A stretch of DNA of 64,000 bases. Source: Psychromonas sp. psych-6C06 (GTDB lineage: Bacteria; Pseudomonadota; Gammaproteobacteria; Enterobacterales; Psychromonadaceae). Location of the stretch: assembly GCF_002835465.1 (NCBI RefSeq), contig NZ_PIZM01000001.1, positions 620,001-684,000 of the forward strand, read 5' to 3'. Made by a program: the position numbers and the translations under genes. A model generated the notes under the pieces. It worked only from the letters and a program-made list of their open reading frames with translations. It did no database searches and was not told the DNA's origin. Shown piece by piece: positions 1 to 8,735 of this stretch (its first letter is position 1; each line of letters begins with the position of its first letter).

Positions 1-1
1 A

Positions 2-442
2 GCGCGTCTGCGACAGTTGTTGTTTATTTCAATCGATGAAACACAACTTCCAACGGACAATTTACTAAGGCGTTATTTACACTCGGTGTATCAGTTTGAA
101 GCGCAACATTCAGTGACCTCGCAACGCGATGAATTTCAAAATAGTGTTATCGCGGCGCTAAAAAACCTTAAAATAAGCTGTTGGCCGGGCTACTCCATGG
201 CTGGTACCGAGGTGGATATGCTGTGTTGTTATCAAGGCAAATATTTAGCACTTGATCTCATCGGTTATCCTGGCCCTTGGTCTGATTTTTTTGAATTAAA
301 TACTTATAAATTGTTTAAAAGGGCGGGTGTTGAAGTTCTGCCAATTAGTTACGGTTTATGGGTGATAGACAACGAAACCTGTTTACAGGCAATTATAAAA
401 AAACTTGCCATACAGCCTGAAAATTTCATAGAAGGTGCTTAA
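2..442 (+). CDS. C-terminal fragment of a larger protein, possible nuclease-like end domain
   Basis: The reading frame is open to the left edge, so this is the last ~146 residues of a protein that begins outside the window; the TTG at 17 is not a convincing start. The C-terminal ~90 residues have a short strand ending in GTEVDM, then a strand LALDLIGYPG, then a helix and the closing strand VEVLPISYGLW. This resembles the RAP / Vsr-like restriction-endonuclease-fold domain found at the end of some large helicase-type ATPases. That resemblance is inference from pattern only. The full gene is needed to name it. A ~250-base gap with no clear signal separates it from the next gene. Confidence 0.45.
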   Translation, partial: ARLRQLLFISIDETQLPTDNLLRRYLHSVYQFEAQHSVTSQRDEFQNSVIAALKNLKISCWPGYSMAGTEVDMLCCYQGKYLALDLIGYPGPWSDFFELNTYKLFKRAGVEVLPISYGLWVIDNETCLQAIIKKLAIQPENFIEGA

Positions 443-692
443 TTTATCTTTCCACCTGCTTAGCCTCCTTTGCTTTTTTATTCATTTTTTGGCCTTCTAC
501 ATTTTTAGGGGCTGTTGATTAATTGAGGGAGACCTCTACATCGTACATTAACAAAAGTTACAACCTAGCATTAAGCGTTCTCGCTATAAATAGGTAAGCC
601 TCAAAGTATTAGTCTCAATCATCTACAGTCATAAAATCTTAATTAAGTTTGTATATGCTTTTGTTTTATATAAATTTTGATAGGTTAAATTG

Positions 693-2099
693 ATGAATGT
701 AACTAAAATTTTTTCTGCACTTTATTTAGCGCTTGCTTGTTCAGCGTGTGCAATGGCTAATAATGTTGCTAATGAACACAATACACAGGCCACCTCTGGG
801 GCTATGTTGCCCTACACGGTATTGCGCGATGATCTTAAAAATCACGCTAAAGGTATTGAAGATAGTAGGCTTGAGATTCGTAATGGTGGTTATGGCTCAG
901 ATATGACCGCACATCCGCATATTAAAAATCAGTTTTATGCGTTAACTGACCGAGGCCCAAATGCAACCTACAAAAAAGGGGCATTGGGTAAAGGTAAGAT
1001 ATTCCCCGTTGCTGATTATACGCCACGTATTGGCCTTTTTGAGTTACAGGGTAATGGCAGTATTAAACAGTTGAAAACCATTTTGCTTAAACGCCCTGAT
1101 GGCACACCAATCACTGGTTTACCAAACAGTAGTGCATTTGGAGGTACAGGCGAAACACCTTACACAGCGACAGGTAAGCCGATTGTTGAAGATATGGCGT
1201 TACCCTTTGATGCTGAGAAAAATCCGATTAAGCTTGATGATTTTGGCTTGGATGGCGAAGGACTGGTTGCATTAAAAGATGGTAGTTTTTGGGTAAGTGA
1301 TGAATATGGTCCACACCTTGTTCATTTTGATAGCCAAGGTATTGAAATTGGTCGTATTAACCCATTCGTAACTGATAGCAGAGCTAAATTGAATTTACCG
1401 GCTGAGTTTGCTAATCGTCGTCCTAATCGCGGTATGGAAGGGCTTGCGGTTACACAAGATCAAGCGACGTTAATCGGGACGATGCAATCGACCATGTTTA
1501 ATCCCAATAAAAAAGTTAAGAAACTTAATTTGGTGAGACTTGTTACGGTCAATTTAAAAACGCAAAAAATCCAGCAATTTATTTATCAGCAAGAGAAAAA
1601 TCAAAATGCCAATTCGGGTATTGCCACGCTCTCAGATAGCACTTTTTTGGTGATTGAACGTGATGGGCGTTTTTTACGTGATACACAAGGTGCGATGAAG
1701 CACATTTATCGCATTGATATCAGTGAAGCAACCGATTTAGAATCGATTGCAAATAACAGTGCACTGAAACAGGATGATAAATTAGGGCTGTTAATTAATG
1801 GACAAACGCTCGAGCAAGCTGTTTTTGAGCACGGTTGGAAAATATTGGAAGCGCATGATATTAAACCTGTGTCGAAGACATTAGTCGTGGATTTGGTGAA
1901 AGCGGTTAATTATCCGCATGATAAGCTCGAAGGGATGTGGTTAAGAGGCCCTCACTCTTTGGCGGTGGTCAATGATGATGACTTTGCAACTTGGTCTAAA
2001 AAGGGAAAATTAACACAAAAGTATTTAGATAAAGCGCGACAGGTTATCGATAGCAGTCAACTGTACATCCTTGACAATTTATCACTGAAGAGTGAGTAA
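693..2099 (+). CDS. Secreted esterase-like/phytase-like protein (PF13449 type)
   Basis: This 468-residue protein has an N-terminal Sec signal peptide (charged MNVTK, hydrophobic core to about residue 20, cleavage likely near ACAMA). Cysteines lie near the cleavage region but the -3/-2 positions do not fit a lipobox, so it is probably periplasmic rather than lipidated. The body contains the pattern ALTDRGPNATY (about residues 88-98), DGEGLVALKDGSFWVSDEYGP and ERDGRFLRD, typical of the 'esterase-like activity of phytase' beta-propeller family. Family members are thought to act on phosphate or sugar-phosphate esters; the substrate is unknown here. The ATG at 693 is preferred over the TTG at 690 because an AGG-type ribosome site lies about ten bases upstream. 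It is a single-gene unit. Confidence 0.75.
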   Translation: MNVTKIFSALYLALACSACAMANNVANEHNTQATSGAMLPYTVLRDDLKNHAKGIEDSRLEIRNGGYGSDMTAHPHIKNQFYALTDRGPNATYKKGALGKGKIFPVADYTPRIGLFELQGNGSIKQLKTILLKRPDGTPITGLPNSSAFGGTGETPYTATGKPIVEDMALPFDAEKNPIKLDDFGLDGEGLVALKDGSFWVSDEYGPHLVHFDSQGIEIGRINPFVTDSRAKLNLPAEFANRRPNRGMEGLAVTQDQATLIGTMQSTMFNPNKKVKKLNLVRLVTVNLKTQKIQQFIYQQEKNQNANSGIATLSDSTFLVIERDGRFLRDTQGAMKHIYRIDISEATDLESIANNSALKQDDKLGLLINGQTLEQAVFEHGWKILEAHDIKPVSKTLVVDLVKAVNYPHDKLEGMWLRGPHSLAVVNDDDFATWSKKGKLTQKYLDKARQVIDSSQLYILDNLSLKSE

Positions 2100-2123
2100 T
2101 AAACTCAGATGATGAAAAAATTA

Positions 2124-2282
2124 TACCAATTCCGCTAATATAGTGATCAAATATTACGCAGGAAAAAGCAGTTAGTTCAAGGCGAAAATTGATGAAAATG
2201 GTTATTCCCTTTACGAAATTTTTAACGCTGGAATAGCTTCTTTTAACCAGTAAGATTGATCAGTTATTTAGTGGGGTTGGTA
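2124..2282. repeat. MITE-like element with imperfect terminal inverted repeats
   Basis: A 159-base non-coding element is bounded by TACCAATTCCGCTAA (2124-2138) and TTAGTGGGGTTGGTA (2268-2282). These are inverted copies matching at 12 of 15 positions. It contains no reading frame of note. The outer pattern TTATACC-N15-GTGAT at its left end recurs, diverged, at 41112 and on the opposite strand at 9507-9533. This suggests a dispersed non-autonomous repeat family. Flanking TA dinucleotides could be a target duplication but are too short to prove it. Confidence 0.55.
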
Positions 2283-2310
2283 GTAGTGAGATATTAGTTT
2301 TTAACCCCAT

Positions 2311-2340
2311 AAAAAATACGGCTCTTTTAACGAGAGCCGC
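2311..2340 (-). terminator. Rho-independent terminator of the OFA transporter gene
   Basis: The stem CGGCTCT (2319-2325) pairs with AGAGCCG (2333-2339) around a 7-base loop. Read on the minus strand it is followed by a T run (A's at 2311-2316). It lies 38 bases past the stop of the minus-strand transporter gene. Confidence 0.8.
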
Positions 2341-2377
2341 ATTCTATTTATTGCCAATAGTCAGTATTACATCGTTT

Positions 2378-3622
2378 TTATGCGCTTACTGACTCTAATT
2401 TCGCTCTTGCTTTACTAATATAGTTTTTCATTAATATTGATACCGCAAGTGCCACAATGAACGCGCCACTGAAAATATAGAGCGTCAGCTCATAGCTTCC
2501 TGTTGCAGAGCGAAGGTATGCAGCTATTTGAGGGCCAACCAAACCTGCTAGCGCCCATGCAGTGAGAATATAACCGTGGATCGCACCTAATTGCTTCGTA
2601 CCAAACAGATCGCCTATAAAAGCAGGTAATGTTGCAAAACCGCCACCGTAACAGGTCATGATGGTAAACAATACGACTTGGAATAAAAGAACACTGGCAA
2701 TATTTGGCAGAATCAAGAACAGTGCAATTTGTAAAATGAAGAAAGCAATATAGGTGTTTGGACGTCCTAATGTATCTGAGAATGTTGCCCAGCCTAAGCG
2801 GCCAATGCCATTAAATACTGCCATAAGGCCAACGACAGCTGCTGCCTCTGTTGGACTAATTCCGATCGTTTCTTGTGCTAAAGGTGACGCGGAGTAAATA
2901 ACGCCGATACCACAGGAGATGTTGATAAACATCATGATCCATAACCAATAAAAAGGTGCGGTTTTAATTGCTTCATTAGCCGTTTGTTGTGTTAAATCTT
3001 GCGTTACTTTTGTTGTACCTGATTCAACCGCCGCTTTCATGCCTTCAGGCATCCAACCCTCTGGTGGGCGTTCTAGATACAGTGCTGATAAATACATGAC
3101 AATCATATAAACCACGCCAGCCGTGAAAAAGGTGGTCGGGATAGAGTACTGCTCCATCATATAGCCAAAGACTGGTCCTGCGATCATTGCACCAAAACCA
3201 AAGCCCATGATAGCAAGTCCGGTTGCAAACCCTCGACGATCCGGGAACCATTTCACTAATGTTGAAACGGGGGTAATGTAACCTACGCCAAGACCAATAC
3301 CACCTAACACGCCATAACCTAACCAAAGTAGATATATATTACCAATGGATGTTCCGACACCTGCGACTAACAAGCCGACACCCCAAAAAGTGGCTGCGAT
3401 TAATCCTGCTTTTCGTGGGCCGTGACGTTCAACGAAGTGCCCCATAATAGCAGCAGATAAACCAAGAAAGAAGATAGCTAAACTGAACGTACTTGCGACA
3501 GAAGATTTATCCCAGCCGAAGGTTTGTTCTAGTGGAAGGTTAAACACACTCCAAGCGTATACTGATCCGATTGAGCCGTGAATACCAACAGCTGAAGCTG
3601 CAATGAGCCAACGGTTTTTCAT
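2378..3622 (-). CDS. MFS transporter, oxalate/formate antiporter (OFA) family
   Basis: This 414-residue inner-membrane protein has about 12 hydrophobic segments. It starts at the ATG at 3622, which has an AAGGAATTAAT ribosome site; the longer frame to 3646 lacks one. The N-terminal HGSIGSVYAWSVFNLPLE segment, the loop ERHGPRKAG between helices 2 and 3 and the second-half SDTLGRPNTY loop are typical of the OFA branch of the major facilitator superfamily. That branch includes OxlT and many uncharacterised organic-acid carriers. The substrate cannot be told from sequence: no oxalyl-CoA or formyl-CoA genes are adjacent, so formate, oxalate or another small acid are all possible. A perfect FNR site upstream indicates induction without oxygen. 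Confidence 0.85.
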   Translation of the reverse strand: MKNRWLIAASAVGIHGSIGSVYAWSVFNLPLEQTFGWDKSSVASTFSLAIFFLGLSAAIMGHFVERHGPRKAGLIAATFWGVGLLVAGVGTSIGNIYLLWLGYGVLGGIGLGVGYITPVSTLVKWFPDRRGFATGLAIMGFGFGAMIAGPVFGYMMEQYSIPTTFFTAGVVYMIVMYLSALYLERPPEGWMPEGMKAAVESGTTKVTQDLTQQTANEAIKTAPFYWLWIMMFINISCGIGVIYSASPLAQETIGISPTEAAAVVGLMAVFNGIGRLGWATFSDTLGRPNTYIAFFILQIALFLILPNIASVLLFQVVLFTIMTCYGGGFATLPAFIGDLFGTKQLGAIHGYILTAWALAGLVGPQIAAYLRSATGSYELTLYIFSGAFIVALAVSILMKNYISKARAKLESVSA

Positions 3623-4018
3623 ATTAATTCCTTTTAATAAATACAATCCATATCAAAGCACGAACTGAGCTATTGTCGTCATCCTTTGACTTCCGTTGAT
3701 AGACTTTACCTAGCATGAAGGGGGGATTATTGATATTTATCAAAGGGCTGAGTGGGTATAAAAAAAGTTTATAAAAGGGTCATGATTAGACTAATAAATA
3801 AAGCTTATTTTTAAGTATATTTAATTGTCTATTCGCTATCTATTCTATGTTGTGCTTCTTATTGCGATGATTTTAACCGATTGAATAACCAATTAAAAAA
3901 CAACCCTTTAGAAAAATATTAATCAATTAATTGTTGTTTTTTTGCTGTAGATGGTGCGTATTTAATTATTAAAGGCAAGTGGGGCTGTTTATTAACCATT
4001 ATTGAATTTGGCAGTAAG
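3623..4018. other. Intergenic region between OFA transporter and LysR gene
   Basis: About 395 bases without a gene. The part proximal to the transporter holds its probable promoter and FNR box. The rest (about 3750-4018) is very AT-rich; I see no convincing terminator for the LysR gene and no reading frame. Confidence 0.6.
3695..3743 (-). promoter_or_regulatory. Probable class II FNR-dependent promoter of the OFA transporter
   Basis: TTGATATTTATCAA at 3730-3743 matches the FNR consensus TTGAT-N4-ATCAA perfectly. On the minus strand a TAAAGT hexamer at 3702-3707 lies with its centre about 31 bases from the site's centre, as expected when FNR sits at -41.5. The predicted start is near 3695, giving a leader of about 70 bases. 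Confidence 0.7.
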
Positions 4019-4927
4019 TTAAGTAATTACTAATGCCGACTTTACAAAATACCCTTTTAAATAATCGAGTAATAATCGTAGCTTTTTAGAGTCGGTACTC
4101 CCCGGCGGAAAAACACCATAAACATTGATATCGTTCATGCTGTAATCATCTAATACCGATACCAACGTCCCTTGCTGAATCTTAGGGATTGCATCGTAAC
4201 TTGGAATACGTGCTAAACCATGTCCTCCTTCTACAAAGGCTGTTCTAGCTGCTGCGTTGTTAGTTTTAATGGTGCCTTTCATCTCGATGCTAAATGAACG
4301 ACTGCCTTTAAATAACTCAAGGGTCGTGGAGGTGAGTTTATAAATAACCCATTGATGATTGATTAAGTCAGTCGGGTGTTTTGGTATCAGATTTCTTTCA
4401 AAATAGCTGGGGGCTGCACACAGGCAAGTTGAAAGGGTAGAAAGCTTGGTGGCTTGCAATCCACTATCTGGTAGTGGGGCGCCACGAATTGCTAAATCAA
4501 TTCCTTCTTTCATGATGTTAATCACTTCATCGGTAAGCAGTAAATCTAACTCTATTTTTGGATAGATTTTTCGAAACTCATTTAATGCAGGGACGATAGT
4601 TTGTAGACCTACATTCACAGGACAAGTTATTTTCAGTGTACCGACGGGATCATGTTTCAAATTTTCAATTTGCTGGTTGGCCGCTGAGGCTGACTCTGCA
4701 ATGCTTCGACAGTGCTGATAATATTCACTGCCCGCTTCGGTGAGCGAGAGTGTACGTGTGGAACGATTAATCAGCTTAATACCGAGGTGTGCTTCCAATT
4801 TTTTTATGTGATAACTCACCACCGCACGTGACAAGCCGATACGTTTGGCTGCACCGGTGAGTGTTCCCTGTTCAATGACCTGAGCAAAAACCACCATACT
4901 TTTTAATTGATCAAATGAAATATCCAC
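4019..4927 (-). CDS. LysR-family transcriptional regulator
   Basis: This 302-residue DNA-binding regulator has a winged helix-turn-helix in residues 1-65, with the pattern LTGAAKRIGLSRAVVSYHIKKLEAHLGIKLINRSTR, and a C-terminal effector-binding domain. Overall it resembles the CrgA/AaeR-like LysR subgroup. It is transcribed away from the DJ-1/YqhD/CurA/GST gene run at 5.1-8.7 kb, the usual arrangement for a LysR gene and its target, and a strong palindrome sits in the shared 148-base intergenic region. It probably senses a reactive carbonyl or a related metabolite; that is inference from the neighbours. Confidence 0.9.
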   Translation of the reverse strand: MDISFDQLKSMVVFAQVIEQGTLTGAAKRIGLSRAVVSYHIKKLEAHLGIKLINRSTRTLSLTEAGSEYYQHCRSIAESASAANQQIENLKHDPVGTLKITCPVNVGLQTIVPALNEFRKIYPKIELDLLLTDEVINIMKEGIDLAIRGAPLPDSGLQATKLSTLSTCLCAAPSYFERNLIPKHPTDLINHQWVIYKLTSTTLELFKGSRSFSIEMKGTIKTNNAAARTAFVEGGHGLARIPSYDAIPKIQQGTLVSVLDDYSMNDINVYGVFPPGSTDSKKLRLLLDYLKGYFVKSALVIT

Positions 4928-4955
4928 TGTTAGTCTCCTGATCTGTTTTAGTTTA

Positions 4956-4976
4956 TTGTATCATTTATTGATACAA
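4956..4976. promoter_or_regulatory. Candidate LysR operator palindrome
   Basis: TTGTATCA (4956-4963) and TGATACAA (4969-4976) are perfect inverted repeats around 5 bases. The dyad carries the ATC...GAT pattern common to LysR-type sites. It lies in the divergent region close to the LysR start. A second small dyad, CATTG-TTA-CAATG, occurs at 4995-5007. Confidence 0.6.
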
Positions 4977-5075
4977 AGACATTCATTTCATCTGCATTGT
5001 TACAATGAAATTGGCTGTGTAGACTGATTGCATCTTAAAAACGTTGGTTATTAACTTAAATAAGCGAGGATAGCG

Positions 5076-5765
5076 ATGAGTACTAAGAAAATATTAATGG
5101 TGTTAACTTCACATGATGAGTTAGGTAATAGCGGTGAAAAAACTGGCTTTTGGGTAGAAGAATTTGCTGCCCCTTATTATGCTTTCAAGGAAGCGGGTGT
5201 TGAGATAACACTCGCATCACCATTGGGTGGACACCCGCCGATTGACCCGAAAAGTGAATTGAATGACTTTCAAACACCGGCTACTGAAAAATTCTATAAA
5301 GATGATGAAACACAGCAACTTCTTGCGCAAACAGATGTTTTATCTAAGCTCAATGCTGATGACTTCGATGCAGTTTTTTATCCTGGTGGACATGGTCCAT
5401 TATGGGATTTAACAGAAAATAGTGATTCGATCACTTTAATCGAATCTTTTTTAAACAACGATAAGCCGGTTGCAACGGTTTGTCATGCCACCGCTGCTTT
5501 GTTAAATGTCAAAGACCGTGATGGTGAGTTTGCTGTAAAAGGTAAAGCCATCTCTGGCTTTACAAATAGTGAAGAAGCGGCGGTTCAGTTAACTGATATC
5601 GTGCCGTTTTTATTAGAAGATGCATTAATTAAACGAGGAGCAGATTATCAAAAAATCGATGATTGGCATCCCTTTGCAGTACAAGATGCTTTGATTATTA
5701 CCGGGCAAAACCCAGCAAGCTCAATATTGGTTGCACAAAAATTATTAAACCAACTTAACGCTTAA
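5076..5765 (+). CDS. DJ-1/PfpI family protein (Hsp31-like, glutamine amidotransferase type 1 fold)
   Basis: This 229-residue cytosolic protein has the nucleophile elbow VCHATAALL with Cys136-His137, the conserved FYPGGHGPLWDL loop at 101-112 and a Glu at 28-29 in GFWVEEFAAPY. This is the active-site set of the Hsp31/DJ-1 group. Members are glyoxalase III (methylglyoxal to lactate without glutathione) and/or carbonyl-stress chaperones. A GAGG ribosome site precedes the ATG. It is the first gene of the run divergent from the LysR gene and is followed 26 bases later by the aldehyde reductase gene, supporting a role in aldehyde detoxification. Confidence 0.85.
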   Translation: MSTKKILMVLTSHDELGNSGEKTGFWVEEFAAPYYAFKEAGVEITLASPLGGHPPIDPKSELNDFQTPATEKFYKDDETQQLLAQTDVLSKLNADDFDAVFYPGGHGPLWDLTENSDSITLIESFLNNDKPVATVCHATAALLNVKDRDGEFAVKGKAISGFTNSEEAAVQLTDIVPFLLEDALIKRGADYQKIDDWHPFAVQDALIITGQNPASSILVAQKLLNQLNA

Positions 5766-5791
5766 TTATTTTTTATTGTGAGGTATTTATT

Positions 5792-6949
5792 TTGTTAAAT
5801 TTTAGTTTTCAGAACCCAACAAAAATTCACTTTGGTGAAGATCAAATTCATCTGATTGAAAGTGAGATCCCGGCGGATGCAAAAGTATTAATGGTTTATG
5901 GCGGTGGTTCAATCAAAAGTAATGGTGTCTACGATCAAGTTAAAGCTGCACTGTCAAAACATACTTGGTTTGAGTTTTCTGGCATTGAGCCAAACCCTCG
6001 CTACGATACCTTGATGAAATCACAGGCGTTAATTAAAGCGCATAACATTGATTACATTCTTGCAGTAGGCGGTGGCTCTGTCGTTGATGGCGCTAAATTT
6101 ATTGCGGCGGCTGCTTTATATGAAGGTGAAGATGCGTGGAACATTTTGGCTAAACAAGAGCCTGTTCAACAAGCATTACCCATTGGTGCAGTATTAACGT
6201 TGCCAGCGACGGGCTCTGAAAGTAACGGTAATTCGGTAGTGACGCGCGATGGAAATAAATTACCGTTTTCAAGTGCATTAGTACGCCCACAGTTTGCGGT
6301 ACTAGATCCTAAAGTGACTTTATCCCTATCGGATCGTCAAATCAGTAATGGTGTCATTGATGCTTTCATCCATGTGATGGAACAATACCTGACTTATAGT
6401 GTAAACGGAAAAGTACAAGATCGCTTTGCAGAAGGGTTATTGCAAACGTTGATTGAAGAGGGCCCGAAAGCACTCGCTACTGACACAAAAGAAGATTTAG
6501 TGGTACGTGCGAATATTATGTGGTCGGCTACGATGGCATTAAATGGATTGATTGGTGCAGGCGTACCACAAGATTGGTCGACCCATATGATTGGTCATGA
6601 GTTAACGGGCAGTTTTGGGATTGATCATGCGCGTACTTTATCGATTGTATTACCTGCTGTGATGAAGGTAAAGCGTAAAGAGAAGCATGAAAAACTCGTA
6701 CAATTTGCTGAACGTGTATGGCATATCAACGAAGGTAGTGACGATCATAAAGTTGATCAGGCAATTGTATTAACTGAAACGTTTTTCCAAGAGATGGGGG
6801 TGCCAACACGTCTTTCTGATGTCGATCTTAATGCTGAAGATATCGATGGTCTGATTGAAAAATTAGAGCAACATGGCATGGTTGCATTAGGTGAGCATGG
6901 TGATATTTCACTTGATGTAAGCCGTGAAATATTAAGACTTGCGTTGTAG
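5792..6949 (+). CDS. yqhD: Iron-containing alcohol dehydrogenase, YqhD-type aldehyde reductase
   Basis: This 385-residue cytosolic enzyme belongs to the group III metal-dependent alcohol dehydrogenases. The nucleotide-binding GGGSVVDGAKF motif and the metal-ligand segments NGVIDAFIHVMEQY and WSTHMIGHELTGSFGIDHARTL (Asp and three His) are present. The MLNFSFQNPTKIHFGEDQI start is characteristic of YqhD, an NADPH-dependent reductase of short aldehydes including lipid-peroxidation products and glyoxals. The start is TTG, supported by a GAGG ribosome site eight bases upstream and family N-terminal agreement. It lies between the DJ-1 and CurA-like genes, all on one strand. Confidence 0.85.
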   Translation: MLNFSFQNPTKIHFGEDQIHLIESEIPADAKVLMVYGGGSIKSNGVYDQVKAALSKHTWFEFSGIEPNPRYDTLMKSQALIKAHNIDYILAVGGGSVVDGAKFIAAAALYEGEDAWNILAKQEPVQQALPIGAVLTLPATGSESNGNSVVTRDGNKLPFSSALVRPQFAVLDPKVTLSLSDRQISNGVIDAFIHVMEQYLTYSVNGKVQDRFAEGLLQTLIEEGPKALATDTKEDLVVRANIMWSATMALNGLIGAGVPQDWSTHMIGHELTGSFGIDHARTLSIVLPAVMKVKRKEKHEKLVQFAERVWHINEGSDDHKVDQAIVLTETFFQEMGVPTRLSDVDLNAEDIDGLIEKLEQHGMVALGEHGDISLDVSREILRLAL

Positions 6950-7025
6950 TTTATCCGTTATTAAAGCGAACTCTTTATTGAGATCGTTTTTTTACGCTAT
7001 TTATAAGATAAAGAGAGAGTAAAGC

Positions 7026-8075
7026 ATGAGCCAAAATCAACAAACTAATCGACAAATACGTTTGGCATCTCGCCCTTTTGGCGCGCCAACTCAAGAAAAC
7101 TTTAAAACAGTTCAATCTGATATTCCAACGCCAAAAAAGGGTGAAGTTTTATTACGTACCGTTTACTTATCGCTTGACCCTTATATGCGTGGCCGTATGA
7201 GTGATGCTGCATCCTATGCTGAGCCAGTCGCTATTGATGGCGTCATGGTCGGGGGCAGTGTTTGCCGTGTAGAGCAAACAAATAACGCTGATTTTAACGT
7301 TGGAGATTGGGTCGTTGCCTTTGGTGGATGGCAAGATTACTGTATATCTGATGGTGTTAACTTACTTAAATTAGATCCAAATATGGGTAATCCTTCCTAT
7401 GCATTAGGTGTTTTAGGGATGCCTGGTTTGACCGCCTATATGGGGCTGTTAGATATTGGAGCCCCTAAAGCGGGTGAAACCGTTGTGGTTGCTGCAGCTA
7501 CTGGCGCTGTTGGCAGTTTAGTCGGACAAATCGCGAAAATTAAGGGCTGTAAAGTCGTTGGTATCGCTGGTGGCGAAAAAAAATGTAACTATGCTGTTGA
7601 AACGCTAGGCTTTGATGCTTGTTTAGATCATTACTCTGATGATTTAGTGACACAACTCTCGCAGGCTTGTCGTGAAGGGATTGATGTCTATTTTGAGAAT
7701 GTCGGTGGGAAAGTATTTGATGCAGTATTGCCTTTATTAAACCCTGCTTCACGCATTCCATTGTGTGGGCTTATTTCACAATACAATGCAACTGAGTTAC
7801 CGAGTGGGCCAGACAGAATGTCTGCATTAATGGGCGCATTATTAGTAAAACGCGTCCGTATGCAAGGTTTTATCGTTTTTGATGATTATGGGCACCGTTA
7901 TTCTGAGTTTGCTAGTGCAATGACGCAGTGGTTAATGGAAGGTAAAATAAAGTATCGTGAACATTTAGTTGAAGGCTTTGAAGAATCGATACCTGCTTTT
8001 ATTGGGCTACTTGAGGGTAAAAACTTTGGTAAATTAGTGGTGCGTGTTGGGCCCGACAGTTTAACGCAAGGATAA
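7026..8075 (+). CDS. NADP-dependent medium-chain oxidoreductase (CurA/2-alkenal reductase family)
   Basis: This 349-residue cytosolic enzyme of the zinc-free MDR branch shows the hallmark LSLDPYMRGRM near residue 55. It also has the Rossmann segment AATGAVGSLVGQIAKIKGCKVVGIAGG and YFENVGGKVFDAVLPLLN. Relatives include E. coli CurA (YncB) and leukotriene B4 12-hydroxydehydrogenase, which reduce the carbon-carbon double bond of alpha,beta-unsaturated aldehydes and ketones using NADPH. It follows the aldehyde reductase by 76 bases and precedes the glutathione transferase by 3, suggesting joint handling of reactive carbonyls. The exact substrate cannot be read from sequence. Confidence 0.88.
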   Translation: MSQNQQTNRQIRLASRPFGAPTQENFKTVQSDIPTPKKGEVLLRTVYLSLDPYMRGRMSDAASYAEPVAIDGVMVGGSVCRVEQTNNADFNVGDWVVAFGGWQDYCISDGVNLLKLDPNMGNPSYALGVLGMPGLTAYMGLLDIGAPKAGETVVVAAATGAVGSLVGQIAKIKGCKVVGIAGGEKKCNYAVETLGFDACLDHYSDDLVTQLSQACREGIDVYFENVGGKVFDAVLPLLNPASRIPLCGLISQYNATELPSGPDRMSALMGALLVKRVRMQGFIVFDDYGHRYSEFASAMTQWLMEGKIKYREHLVEGFEESIPAFIGLLEGKNFGKLVVRVGPDSLTQG

Positions 8076-8078
8076 GTT

Positions 8079-8687
8079 ATGATAACCGTTCATCATTTGA
8101 ATGCATCTCGTTCTCAACGTGTATTATGGTTACTCGCAGAGTTAGATATTGCCTATGAGTTAGTTAACCATCAGCGTGACCCGAAAACGCAATTAGCGCC
8201 AGAAAGCCTAAAAGCGATACATCCGCTCGCTAAAGCACCAGTTATTGTTGATGGTGCATTAACATTGTGTGAGTCGGGTGCAGTAGTAGAATACATTTTG
8301 AATAAGTATGCACAGGGGCGTTTACGACCTGCTATTAACGATGCAAATTATTATGCTTACCTTGAGTGGATGCACTTTGCCGAAGGTTCGCTAAGCTTGC
8401 CATTGATCACATTATTATTCATGGGTATGGAAAGGCGAGAGGGAGAGCTACCGATGGATGGGTACGTGGCTAAAGAGATTGCTCTGGATTTCGATTACAT
8501 TGAGTCAGTATTAAGCCAACGTGCATATTTCGCCGGAGAGATGTTTACTGCTGCCGATATTATGATGACTTTTATGCTCGAAATTGCAAATAAACTCGGT
8601 ATTTTACAGGGACGTCCATACACGCTCACTTATCTTAAAAAAGTGCAGCAACGCGATGCTTATCAACGTGTTTTAACCTTAGGTTAA
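8079..8687 (+). CDS. Glutathione S-transferase
   Basis: This 202-residue cytosolic protein has an N-terminal thioredoxin-like domain (residues 1-80) with ASRSQRVLWLLAELDIAYE and the cis-proline KAPVIVDGALTLCESGAVVEYIL, including the glutathione-binding ESGA. A helical C-terminal domain follows. Such enzymes conjugate glutathione to electrophiles or act as peroxidases. It is effectively coupled to the preceding CurA-like gene (3-base gap) and is the last gene before a strong terminator, so it closes the electrophile-detoxification unit. Confidence 0.9.
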   Translation: MITVHHLNASRSQRVLWLLAELDIAYELVNHQRDPKTQLAPESLKAIHPLAKAPVIVDGALTLCESGAVVEYILNKYAQGRLRPAINDANYYAYLEWMHFAEGSLSLPLITLLFMGMERREGELPMDGYVAKEIALDFDYIESVLSQRAYFAGEMFTAADIMMTFMLEIANKLGILQGRPYTLTYLKKVQQRDAYQRVLTLG

Positions 8688-8700
8688 TAGTTGCTGTAAC

Positions 8701-8735
8701 GCGATAACACATCAATGTGTTATCGCTTATTTTCT
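8701..8735 (+). terminator. Rho-independent terminator after the GST gene
   Basis: A perfect 11-base stem, GCGATAACACA / TGTGTTATCGC, with a TCAA loop is followed by TTATTTTC. It ends the 5.1-8.7 kb transcription unit. Confidence 0.85.
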
